A DNA stretch of 6,957 nt from Burkholderiales bacterium (lineage in GTDB: Bacteria > Pseudomonadota > Gammaproteobacteria > Burkholderiales > Burkholderiaceae_C), in the NCBI GenBank assembly GCA_947453585.1, contig CANGHQ010000094.1, forward strand, positions 1-6,957. Direction: 5' to 3'. Within the stretch, counting starts at the first letter, position 1. Each line of letters starts with the position of its first letter. A program made the position numbers and the translations under genes. This document shows, piece after piece, positions 1-6,476 of the stretch. The notes under the pieces were generated by a model. It was not told where the DNA came from. It saw only the letters and a program-made list of their open reading frames with translations, and did no database searches.

Positions 1-1083
1 CAGCTCGGCGCCGCCGGTCTGGTGACCGAGACCAACAAACAGTGGCGCCGGGTGGTGGTGGAAAAGCCCTTTGGCCACGACCTGGAATCGGCGCAGGCGC
101 TCAACACGCAGTTGCGCCACAGCCTGTCTGAGTCGCAGATTTACCGCATGGACCACTTTCTGGGCAAAGAGACGGTGCAAAACATCATGCTCATGCGCTT
201 TGCCAACGGCATTTTTGAGCCGCTGTGGAGCCGCGAACACATTGACCACGTACAAATCACCGTGGCCGAGACGGTGGGCGTGGAAGCGCGCGCCGCGTTT
301 TACGAGACCACGGGCGCCATGCGTGACATGGTGCCCAACCACGTGTTCCAGCTGCTGGCACTGACGGCCATGGAGTCGCCCGCCTCGTTTGACGCCGACG
401 CGGTGCGCAACGAAAAAACCAAGGTGCTGGACTGCGTGCACGCCGTCAACGCCGCCACTGACAGCGTGCGCGGCCAGTACACGGCCGGTGAGCGCGACGG
501 CGAGGCGCTCAAGGCCTACGCCGAAGAGAACGGCGTGGCCCCGGGCAGCGAAACCGAAACCTACCTGGCGCTCAAGCTGGGCATTGACAACTGGCGCTGG
601 GCCGGCGTGCCCTTTTACCTGCGCACCGGCAAGTCCATGAACAAGCGCCAAAGCGAGATCGTGATCCAGTTCAAGCGCCCGCCGCTCTCCTTGTTTCGCA
701 ATACCGCTACCGAAGGCCTTACGCCCAACGCGCTGGTGATCAAGCTGCAGCCCGACGAGGGCGCGATGTTGTCCTTTGGTGCCAAAATCCCCGGACCCAA
801 GATTGAGATCGGCCAGGTGCATATGGACTTTCATTACAAAGACTACTTTCAGAACGCGCCGAGCACCGGCTATGAGACCCTGATTTACGACTGCATGATT
901 GGCGACGCCACCCTGTTCCAGCGCTCAGACAGCGTGATGGCCGGCTGGCGCATCGTGCAGCCGGTGCAGCAGTACTGGGCTGCCGGGGGCGCGCCGCTGG
1001 CGCATTACGCCGCCGGTTCGGCCGGACCACAAGAAGCGCAAGACCTGCTGCAGAAAAGCGGCCGGGAGTGGCGCGAGCTCTGA
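1..1083 (+). CDS. zwf: Glucose-6-phosphate dehydrogenase, 5'-truncated by window edge
   Basis: This cytoplasmic enzyme oxidises glucose-6-phosphate to 6-phosphogluconolactone and makes NADPH, opening the pentose-phosphate and Entner-Doudoroff routes. The frame is open from base 1 and ends at TGA 1081-1083, giving 360 residues. Family members have about 490, so roughly 120-130 N-terminal residues, including the GxxGDLxxR nucleotide-binding motif, lie outside the window. Numbering from the first codon here, I see EKPFG at 21-25, the substrate-binding RMDHFLGKE at 49-57 (consensus RIDHYLGKE), RDMVPNH with the catalytic His at 114, DNWRWAGVPFYLRTGK ending at Lys211, and the late GDATLF motif. The GTG at 22 is internal, because homologous sequence continues upstream of it. 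The next gene starts 21 nt downstream on the same strand, so co-transcription is plausible. No damage is visible. The family assignment is secure. Confidence 0.97.
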   Translation, partial: QLGAAGLVTETNKQWRRVVVEKPFGHDLESAQALNTQLRHSLSESQIYRMDHFLGKETVQNIMLMRFANGIFEPLWSREHIDHVQITVAETVGVEARAAFYETTGAMRDMVPNHVFQLLALTAMESPASFDADAVRNEKTKVLDCVHAVNAATDSVRGQYTAGERDGEALKAYAEENGVAPGSETETYLALKLGIDNWRWAGVPFYLRTGKSMNKRQSEIVIQFKRPPLSLFRNTATEGLTPNALVIKLQPDEGAMLSFGAKIPGPKIEIGQVHMDFHYKDYFQNAPSTGYETLIYDCMIGDATLFQRSDSVMAGWRIVQPVQQYWAAGGAPLAHYAAGSAGPQEAQDLLQKSGREWREL

Positions 1084-1104
1084 AACCTGGGGGCCGCCGC
1101 TGTC

Positions 1105-2274
1105 ATGTCCAAAATCATCGTCTTCGCCTTCCCGGTCTTTTTGCTGCTGATCGCGCTGGAGCTGTGGTGGGACCGGCGGCATGTGCGTCTGGCAGCGGCC
1201 AGCGGAGCGGTGGCCAAAAGCCGCTACGGCCTGAGCGACACCCTGAGCAGCCTGAGCATGGGCATGCTCAGCCAGGTGACGGGGGTGTTTGGCAAATTCA
1301 TTGGCATTGCCATTTACGCCGCGCTGTTTGGCAGCGTGGCGCTGTGGCCGCAGGCCGAATTGTGGAACCACTGGTACGGCTGGTTTTTGGCGCTGGTGCT
1401 GTACGATTTTTGCTACTACTGGCTGCACCGGGCCGGCCACGAGGTGGCGCTGTTTTGGGCCGCGCACGTGGCGCACCACCAAAGCCAGCACTACAACCTG
1501 TCTACCGCGCTGCGCCAAACGTCTACCGGCGCGCTGTTTGGTTGGATTTTTTACCTGCTCATGGCGGTGCTCGGCGTGCCGCCGTTGCTATTTGGCATCG
1601 TAGCGCTGGTGGATTTGCTTTACCAGTTTTGGGTGCACACCGAGCACGTGGGGCGCCTGGGCTGGTTTGACCGGGTGTTTTGCTCGCCGAGCAACCACCG
1701 AGTGCACCACGCCATCAACGACGGCTATGTGGACCGCAACTACGGCGGTATCTGGGTGATTTGGGACCGCATGTTTGGCACGTTTGCGCCCGAAGTGCAA
1801 CCCTGCGTCTACGGCACGCGCACGCCACTCAACAGCTGGGACCCAATCTGGGCCAATCTGGCGGTGTACGCCGAACTGTGGCGCCGCGCCGGTGCGGCGC
1901 CCCGCTGGGGCGACAAGCTGCGCGTGTGGCTCAAGCCGCCGGGCTGGCTGCCTGAGGGCGGCAGCTGCCAAATGGCTGGCGGTGCCCAAGCCTTTGACCT
2001 GACCGCCGTGCGCACCTACGCGCCGCCGCTCCAAGGCGCCCAGATGGTTTACGCTGCTGCGCAGAATCTGCTGCTCACCGCGCTAGGCGCCTGGTATTTG
2101 TGGAATGTGGACGCGCAGGCCCTGCCGCTGGCCGCACTGGGCGCCGTAGCGATGGCGCTGGGCTTGTGGGCGCTGGGACGCTATTTGCAGCAGCAACTGG
2201 CCTGGTGGAGCACGCTGGGTCTGCAAGCGCTGGCGACCGCTGGGGTGCTGGCGATCAGCCCGCTGGGCCTTTAA
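1105..2274 (+). CDS. Sterol desaturase / fatty acid hydroxylase superfamily membrane oxygenase, AGMO-like
   Basis: Predicted integral-membrane di-iron enzyme of 389 residues. The histidine clusters of the superfamily are complete: H108-x3-H112 (HRAGH), H121-xx-H124-H125 (HVAHH), H129, H178-xx-H181 (HTEH) and H198-xx-H201-H202 (HRVHH). Hydrophobic helices lie near 3-21, 64-81, 91-106, 143-176 (probably two), 314-333, 338-358 and 366-386, so the iron site would face the cytoplasm. After the His core, a stretch near 236-283 (YG-x-R-TPLNSW-DPIW, then LKPPGWLP) recalls alkylglycerol monooxygenase, and three further helices follow, so I favour the AGMO-like branch over a plain C-4/C-5 sterol desaturase. 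The substrate (ether lipid, hopanoid, carotenoid or fatty acyl) cannot be read from sequence. The ATG at 1105 follows zwf by 21 nt, with a G-run at 1089-1093 as a weak, distant Shine-Dalgarno. The gene converges on ruvB with a 16-nt gap. Confidence 0.9.
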   Translation: MSKIIVFAFPVFLLLIALELWWDRRHVRLAAASGAVAKSRYGLSDTLSSLSMGMLSQVTGVFGKFIGIAIYAALFGSVALWPQAELWNHWYGWFLALVLYDFCYYWLHRAGHEVALFWAAHVAHHQSQHYNLSTALRQTSTGALFGWIFYLLMAVLGVPPLLFGIVALVDLLYQFWVHTEHVGRLGWFDRVFCSPSNHRVHHAINDGYVDRNYGGIWVIWDRMFGTFAPEVQPCVYGTRTPLNSWDPIWANLAVYAELWRRAGAAPRWGDKLRVWLKPPGWLPEGGSCQMAGGAQAFDLTAVRTYAPPLQGAQMVYAAAQNLLLTALGAWYLWNVDAQALPLAALGAVAMALGLWALGRYLQQQLAWWSTLGLQALATAGVLAISPLGL

Positions 2275-2290
2275 GCCCGGGCCCGCCGGT

Positions 2291-3361
2291 TCAGACGCCG
2301 GGCGCTTCGCCCGCGTTGCTCGGCGGCGTCACGCCCAAGTGCCGGTAGGCGGCCAGCGTGGCAATGCGCCCGCGCGGCGTGCGCTGCAAATAACCTTGCT
2401 GAATCAAATAGGGCTCGATCACGTCCTCAATGGTTTCGCGTTCTTCACCAATGCTCGCCGCAATGTTGTCCAGGCCCACCGGGCCGCCGTCAAAGCGGTG
2501 GATCACTGCCTCCAAGAGCTTGCGGTCCATCAAATCAAAGCCCTGCGGATCCACATCCAACATAGCAAGCGCGCGGTTGGCGATGTCTAGCGTAATGGTG
2601 CCCACGCCCTTGACCTCGGCGTAGTCGCGCACCCGGCGCAAGAGCCGGTTGGCAATGCGCGGCGTGCCGCGTGAACGCCGCGCTATCTCAAAGCCGCCCT
2701 CGGGGTCGGTTGGCACTTTCAGCAGGCCGGCGCTGCGGGTCACGATGCGCAGCAGTTCCTCGGACGTATAAAACTCCAGCCGCGCCACGATGCCAAAGCG
2801 GTCGCGCAGCGGGTTGGTCAGCATGCCCGCGCGCGTGGTGGCGCCCACCAGGGTAAAGGGCTGCAAATCGAGCTTGATGGAGCGCGCCGCCGGGCCTTCG
2901 CCAATCATGATGTCGATCTTGTAGTCCTCTAGCGCGGGATACAAGATCTCTTCCACCACTGGGCTCAGGCGGTGGATTTCGTCAATAAACAGGACGTCGT
3001 TTTTTTCCAGATTGGTCAAAAGCGCCGCCAGGTCTTTGGGCTTTTCAAGCACCGGGCCACTGGTTTGTCTTAAATTAACACCCAATTCGTGGGCGATGAT
3101 GTGCGATAGCGTGGTTTTGCCCAGCCCGGGCGGGCCAAAGAGCAGCACGTGGTCGAGTGCCTCGTCGCGCTTTTTGGCCGCACCAATAAAGATTTCCAAC
3201 TGCTCGCGCACCTTGGCCTGGCCCACGTAGTCGTCAAGCATTTTGGGGCGCAAAGCGCGCTCAATGGCTTCTTCAGCGCCCGAGGCGGGCACGGCAGAAA
3301 CCATGCGCGCGGCCGGGGCGCTGGCGGGATAGGGGGCGAAATCGTCGGTCTGAATGCTCAC
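2291..3361 (-). CDS. ruvB: Holliday junction branch migration ATPase RuvB
   Basis: RuvB is the hexameric AAA+ motor that, loaded by RuvA, pumps DNA through Holliday junctions during recombination and fork repair. The 356-residue product carries Walker A GPPGLGKT at 76-83, Walker B LFIDEIH at 124-130, sensor 1 GATTRAG at 173-179, the PLRDRFG segment with the likely arginine finger R186, and the RGTPR sensor-2 region at 231-235. The winged-helix DNA-binding domain, including RTPRGR at 327-332, closes the protein. The start is GTG at 3359-3361, giving MSIQTDDFAP. A weak GGGT lies about 7 nt upstream. An internal Met at residue 20 is possible, but the extended N-terminus resembles RuvB from Comamonadaceae as I recall them. 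The gene stands alone: no ruvA or ruvC is next to it, with a convergent gene on one side and a divergent one on the other. No key residue is missing. Confidence 0.98.
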   Translation of the reverse strand: MSIQTDDFAPYPASAPAARMVSAVPASGAEEAIERALRPKMLDDYVGQAKVREQLEIFIGAAKKRDEALDHVLLFGPPGLGKTTLSHIIAHELGVNLRQTSGPVLEKPKDLAALLTNLEKNDVLFIDEIHRLSPVVEEILYPALEDYKIDIMIGEGPAARSIKLDLQPFTLVGATTRAGMLTNPLRDRFGIVARLEFYTSEELLRIVTRSAGLLKVPTDPEGGFEIARRSRGTPRIANRLLRRVRDYAEVKGVGTITLDIANRALAMLDVDPQGFDLMDRKLLEAVIHRFDGGPVGLDNIAASIGEERETIEDVIEPYLIQQGYLQRTPRGRIATLAAYRHLGVTPPSNAGEAPGV

Positions 3362-3500
3362 TGGAAATACCCAAAAATGGTCGCTAGCGTCGCCAACGGG
3401 GCGCGGAGAAGAAATGGCAACAAGCCGCCATGGTAGCGGGCGTGGGGCCTGCGTCGGTGTTGAGAACCGGCCGGCGCCTTACGCATTGTCGTACGCCCGC

Positions 3501-3528
3501 TGCATGGAGCGGCCGCAAAACCGATGCA
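3501..3528. repeat. Imperfect inverted repeat TGCAT-N18-ATGCA between ruvB and uppS
   Basis: TGCAT at 3501-3505 is mirrored by ATGCA at 3524-3528, with an N18 spacer that contains the palindrome GCGGCCGC (3510-3517). It sits just upstream of the TAGAAT box at 3534, where a -35 element would fall, and no good -35 is seen there. It could be an operator half-site pair or chance. Only the base pattern is observed; a function is inference. Confidence 0.25.
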
Positions 3529-3533
3529 GCCGG

Positions 3534-3539
3534 TAGAAT
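3534..3539 (+). promoter_or_regulatory. Candidate -10 box (TAGAAT) for the uppS-like gene
   Basis: TAGAAT matches the sigma-70 TATAAT consensus at five of six positions. It lies in the divergent intergenic region about 107 nt before the chosen ATG, which would give a 5' leader of about 100 nt. No recognisable TTGACA-like -35 is found 16-18 nt upstream (bases there are GC-rich), so an activator would be needed or the call is wrong. No promoter for the oppositely oriented ruvB could be picked out of 3362-3500. Confidence 0.3.
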
Positions 3540-3645
3540 CAACTGGCATTTGGCGGCTACCTGCACCCAGGGAGTTTGTGCTGCGTTTGTGCTCTTTGTC
3601 ACTTTTTACCGAACCATTTCCTTGCCCCACACCACGCGCTCCGCC

Positions 3646-4371
3646 ATGCCTCAGCATGTCGCCATCATCATGGACGGCAACCGCCGTTGGGCCAGTGCGC
3701 GCGGGTTGCCCAAGGCGGTGGGCCATGGCGCTGGCTCACGCAGGGTGCGCGCCATTGTGCAGGCCTGCGGCGAGCGCGGTATTTCGCACCTCACGCTGTT
3801 TGCGTTTAGCACCGAAAACTGGCGTCGTCCGCTCGACGAGGTCAGCAGCCTGATTGGCCTGCTGACGCTGTATTTGCAAAAAGAGATCGGTAACCTCAAC
3901 GCCCAAGGCGTGCGCCTGCGCGTGATTGGCGACACCTCCGGGTTTGACCAGCGCGTGCAAGCCCTGATCCGCGACGCCCAGAGCAGCACCGACCACAACC
4001 GCAGCATCACCCTGACGCTGGCGCTGAACTACGGCGGGCGCTGGGACATGCTCCAGGCCGTCAAGGCCTGGCAACTGGCGCATCCGGGCCAGTCTGCTGA
4101 AACCATCAGCGAAGCAGCGCTGGAGCCCTACCTGCAAATGGCTGACGCGCCCCCGCCCGACCTGATGATCCGCACCGGCGGCGAGTCGCGCATGAGCAAC
4201 TTTATGCTCTGGCAAATGGCCTATTCCGAGCTGTATTTCACCGATTTGCTGTGGCCCGAATTCACCCCCGAGTCGCTGGACCAGGCCATTGCCTGGTTTG
4301 CCAAGCGCGACCGCCGCTTTGGCGGTGAAAGCACAGTTCCCGCTGCGACGATTGAATCCAAAGCGTCATAA
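3646..4371 (+). CDS. uppS: Isoprenyl (cis-polyprenyl diphosphate) transferase, UppS family, atypical GNRRW motif
   Basis: Cis-prenyltransferases condense isopentenyl diphosphate onto farnesyl diphosphate. UppS makes undecaprenyl diphosphate, the lipid carrier for peptidoglycan and surface polysaccharides. From ATG 3646 the protein has 241 residues, close to the usual 240-260. Motifs in order: MDGNRRWA with catalytic D10 and R14, GH with H27, AFSTENW at 53-59, IGDTSGF near 94, NYGGRWD at 128-134, RTGGESRMSNF with R176, R182 and S184, E195, and RDRRFGGE near the end. Two sites differ from E. coli UppS: GNGRW is GNRRW, and the residue matching E. coli R39 is Lys23. The gene is not in the rpsB-tsf-pyrH-frr-uppS-cdsA neighbourhood typical of proteobacteria, so it may be a second paralogue of different chain length. 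The frame is open upstream (GTG 3589, TTG 3622 and ATG 3430 are alternatives). No Shine-Dalgarno precedes the ATG, so the start is moderately sure. ugd follows after 68 nt. Confidence 0.9.
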   Translation: MPQHVAIIMDGNRRWASARGLPKAVGHGAGSRRVRAIVQACGERGISHLTLFAFSTENWRRPLDEVSSLIGLLTLYLQKEIGNLNAQGVRLRVIGDTSGFDQRVQALIRDAQSSTDHNRSITLTLALNYGGRWDMLQAVKAWQLAHPGQSAETISEAALEPYLQMADAPPPDLMIRTGGESRMSNFMLWQMAYSELYFTDLLWPEFTPESLDQAIAWFAKRDRRFGGESTVPAATIESKAS

Positions 4372-4417
4372 AGCGCGGATAGCATGGCGCGCGACCGTTT
4401 GGTTCGATCCATTTTTC

Positions 4418-4423
4418 TAATAT
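4418..4423 (+). promoter_or_regulatory. Candidate -10 box (TAATAT) upstream of ugd
   Basis: TAATAT lies in an AT-rich island of an otherwise GC-rich 68-nt gap and ends 16 nt before the ugd ATG. Initiation there would leave a leader of only about 10 nt, which fits the absence of any Shine-Dalgarno before ugd. The nearest -35-like hexamer, TTGGTT at 4399-4404, is only 13 nt away, which is too short, so the assignment is weak. Read-through from the uppS-like gene is the alternative. Confidence 0.25.
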
Positions 4424-4439
4424 CCATCCCCGTTTCACC

Positions 4440-5801
4440 ATGAAAATTTCCATCTTTGGCACCGGTTACGTAGGTTTGGTCAGTGGCGCCTGTTTGGCAG
4501 AAATTGGCCACGATGTGGTCTGCATGGACGTTGATCCACTCAAAATTTCCAACCTCAATATCGGCGTGCTGCCCATCTGGGAACCCGGCCTGGACGCGCT
4601 GGTAGAGCGCAATTTCAAGGACGGCCGGCTGCGCTTTAGCAACGACGCGGCGCTGGCCGTGGCGCACGGCGACGTGCAGTTCATCGCCGTGGGCACGCCG
4701 CCCGACGAAGACGGCAGCGCCGACCTGCAGTATGTGCTGGCTGTCGCCCAGACCATTGCCACGCACATGACCAAGTACAAGGTCGTGGTGAACAAATCCA
4801 CCGTACCCGTGGGCACGGCTGACAAGGTGAGCGCTGCGATTAGCGCAGTGCTGGCGCAGCGCGCGGGTGACGCGCCGGCCTTTGACGTGGTGTCCAACCC
4901 CGAGTTCCTGAAAGAAGGCGCGGCGGTAAACGACTTCTTGCACCCGGACCGCATTGTTATTGGCAGCGCCAGCGAGCGCGCCAAGGCGGTGATGGCTGAT
5001 GTGTACGAGCCCTTTATGCGCAACCACGACCGCACGATTTATATGGATGTGCGCAGCGCCGAGCTCACCAAATACGCGGCCAACGCCTTGCTGGCTACCA
5101 AGATCAGCTTCATGAACGAGGTTGCCAACCTGGCCGAGCGCCTGGGTGCGGACATTGAGCAGGTGCGCAAGGGCATTGGCTCCGACCCGCGCATTGGCTA
5201 CCACTTTATTTATCCCGGCTGCGGCTACGGCGGAAGCTGCTTTCCCAAAGATGTGCAGGCCCTGGGCCGCACGGCAGCGCAAATTGGCTACGACACGCCA
5301 TTGCTTGATGCAGTCGAAGCCGTCAACAAGCGGCAAAAAACGACACTCTTTACCAAGCTGGCCCACCACTTCGGCGGCGCTGCAAATTTGCAAGGCAAAA
5401 CCATTGCCGTCTGGGGCTTGTCGTTCAAGCCCAAGACCGACGACATGCGCGAAGCCCCCAGCCGCACGCTGATGGAAGCGCTGTGGCAGGCGGGCGCCAA
5501 GGTGCAGGCCTTTGACCCGGTTGCCATGCCAGAGACGGGGCGCATTTACCCCGAACACCCGATGCTTGCCCTGTGCCCGGACAAATACGCGGCGCTCACC
5601 GGGGCCGACGCGCTGGTGATCTGCACCGAGTGGCAGCAGTTCCGCTCGCCTGACTTTGACGAAATGGCCTTGCGCATGCCGGGCAAGCTCATCGTTGACG
5701 GCCGCAACCTGTACCAGCCGGCCAAGATGCAAGCCAGTGGGTGGGGCTATGTGTCGGTAGGGCGCGCTCCCGTCTTGGCCGGATCGGCCGTAGCGGCCTA
5801 A
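4440..5801 (+). CDS. ugd: UDP-glucose 6-dehydrogenase
   Basis: This cytoplasmic enzyme oxidises UDP-glucose twice with NAD+ to UDP-glucuronate, a precursor for capsule, exopolysaccharide and LPS sugars. The 453-residue protein is full length for the bacterial family. The N-terminal Rossmann domain starts with GTGYVG at 7-12. It continues with VGTPPDEDGS (84-93), KSTVPVGT (119-126) and SNPEFLKEGAAVNDF (152-166). The central helical domain has ELTKYAANALLATKISFMNE (208-227). GYGGSCFPKD carries the catalytic Cys267 and Lys270. The C-terminal UDP-binding domain has WGLSFKPKTDDMREAPS (325-341) and ends with VDGRN (419-423). ATG 4440 sits directly before the Rossmann strand, as expected, although no Shine-Dalgarno is visible. 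It lies 68 nt after the cis-prenyltransferase gene. Together they could feed surface-glycan synthesis, though no glycosyltransferase is present in the window. Confidence 0.97.
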   Translation: MKISIFGTGYVGLVSGACLAEIGHDVVCMDVDPLKISNLNIGVLPIWEPGLDALVERNFKDGRLRFSNDAALAVAHGDVQFIAVGTPPDEDGSADLQYVLAVAQTIATHMTKYKVVVNKSTVPVGTADKVSAAISAVLAQRAGDAPAFDVVSNPEFLKEGAAVNDFLHPDRIVIGSASERAKAVMADVYEPFMRNHDRTIYMDVRSAELTKYAANALLATKISFMNEVANLAERLGADIEQVRKGIGSDPRIGYHFIYPGCGYGGSCFPKDVQALGRTAAQIGYDTPLLDAVEAVNKRQKTTLFTKLAHHFGGAANLQGKTIAVWGLSFKPKTDDMREAPSRTLMEALWQAGAKVQAFDPVAMPETGRIYPEHPMLALCPDKYAALTGADALVICTEWQQFRSPDFDEMALRMPGKLIVDGRNLYQPAKMQASGWGYVSVGRAPVLAGSAVAA

Positions 5802-5847
5802 GCGGCACTGCGTCTCTCGCACCTCAAATCAAACCCGACGCGGGCGC

Positions 5848-5853
5848 TACACT
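5848..5853 (+). promoter_or_regulatory. Candidate -10 box (TACACT) for the DUF4337-like gene
   Basis: TACACT, preceded by GCGC, lies 30 nt before the ATG. Initiation about 7 nt downstream would give a leader of about 24 nt that includes the Shine-Dalgarno. The spacing is ordinary for an independent promoter, but no convincing -35 hexamer is seen 16-18 nt upstream. Confidence 0.3.
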
Positions 5854-5873
5854 GCCGCACCTTACGCTGTACC

Positions 5874-5877
5874 GGAG
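5874..5877 (+). promoter_or_regulatory. Shine-Dalgarno GGAG for the DUF4337-like gene
   Basis: GGAG lies six bases (AACCCC) before ATG 5884, an optimal spacing that fixes the start of this gene. It is the clearest ribosome binding site in the window. uppS and ugd have none, and ruvB has only a weak one. Confidence 0.7.
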
Positions 5878-5883
5878 AACCCC

Positions 5884-6462
5884 ATGGAAGCCCACGAAGC
5901 ATCAGAACTGATTGAAGAAACCGAAGGCAGTGACGGCAAAAGCCGCACCGCGCTGACCATTTCCATCCTGGCCATGGTGCTGGCCATCGCCAGCCTGGGC
6001 GGCTCGAATGCGGGCAAGGACATCACGCAGGAAAACATCCTGGCGGCCAATAGCTACGCCTTTTACCAGGCCAAATCGATCCGCCAGACCTCGCTCAAGA
6101 TCGCGGCTACTGACTTGGAGCTGCAGCTTCTGCGCGAGCCCGCCATGCCTGCCGCAGCCAAAGAGGCGATGCAAAAGAAGATTGAGGACTACAAAAAGAC
6201 CATCGAGCGCTACGAATCCGAGCCCGAAACCAAAGAGGGCAAAAAAGAGCTGCTGATGGTGGCTAAAGAACACGAAGCGGTGCGCGACCACGCCATGCGC
6301 CAAGATCCGTGGTTTGACTATGCCGAAGGCGCGCTGCAAATCGCCATCGTGCTGCTGTCGGTGTCTATCGTTGCGGGGTTGCCGGTGCTGTTTTGGGCGG
6401 GCGCGGCCTTGGGCGCCCTGGGTGCGCTGTCAGCGCTGAACGGGTTTTTCCTGTTCTATTAG
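5884..6462 (+). CDS. DUF4337-like membrane protein of unknown function
   Basis: This 192-residue protein has no known biochemical role; I assign it to DUF4337 from its overall pattern. An acidic N-terminal tail (1-18) is followed by helix TM1 at about 22-40. The next segment includes the family-like YQAKSIRQT at 61-69. A long charged, Lys/Glu-rich region at about 75-139 is likely coiled coil. It leads to FDYAEGALQIAIVLLSVSI (144-162), which opens TM2 (about 150-171), and TM3 (about 172-191) ends at the C-terminal Tyr. With three helices, the coiled coil lies on one side of the membrane between TM1 and TM2. There is no signal peptide cleavage motif. The start is set by GGAG six bases upstream. 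An 82-nt gap separates it from ugd, so it probably has its own promoter. It converges with the hydantoinase-family gene, 14 nt away. The ORF is certainly coding; the family name is less sure. Confidence 0.85.
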   Translation: MEAHEASELIEETEGSDGKSRTALTISILAMVLAIASLGGSNAGKDITQENILAANSYAFYQAKSIRQTSLKIAATDLELQLLREPAMPAAAKEAMQKKIEDYKKTIERYESEPETKEGKKELLMVAKEHEAVRDHAMRQDPWFDYAEGALQIAIVLLSVSIVAGLPVLFWAGAALGALGALSALNGFFLFY

Positions 6463-6476
6463 GCTTTTGCGGCCTT

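Noticed and set aside
925..1518. 197-codon - strand frame across zwf end and oxygenase start
   Set aside because: Antisense to two well-supported genes and no domain-like pattern.
1068..1670. 200-codon + strand frame overlapping the sterol desaturase gene
   Set aside because: Out of frame with a gene that has all its histidine motifs; composition is Arg/Ala/Gly-rich shadow sequence.
2264..2310. GC-rich palindromic stretch (GCCCGGGC and neighbours) at the convergent ends of the oxygenase gene and ruvB
   Set aside because: Only short imperfect pairings without a T-run; could be coding GC bias rather than a terminator.
3358..3726. 122-codon - strand frame upstream of ruvB
   Set aside because: Overlaps the uppS start and the intergenic region, low-complexity translation, no ribosome binding site and no recognisable motif.
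4373..4392. GCGCG / CGCGC inverted repeat just after the uppS stop
   Set aside because: Short stem with 10-nt loop and no following T-run; common by chance in GC-rich DNA.
5786..5798. GGCCG-TAG-CGGCC inverted repeat at the end of ugd
   Set aside because: Lies inside the final codons, five-pair stem, no T-tract; not a credible terminator.
4221..5822. 533-codon open frame on the - strand covering all of ugd and the end of uppS
   Set aside because: It is antisense to a gene with complete catalytic motifs. Its translation is rich in His, Gln, Val, Gly and Ala as expected from mirrored GC-rich codons, and shows no recognisable domain.
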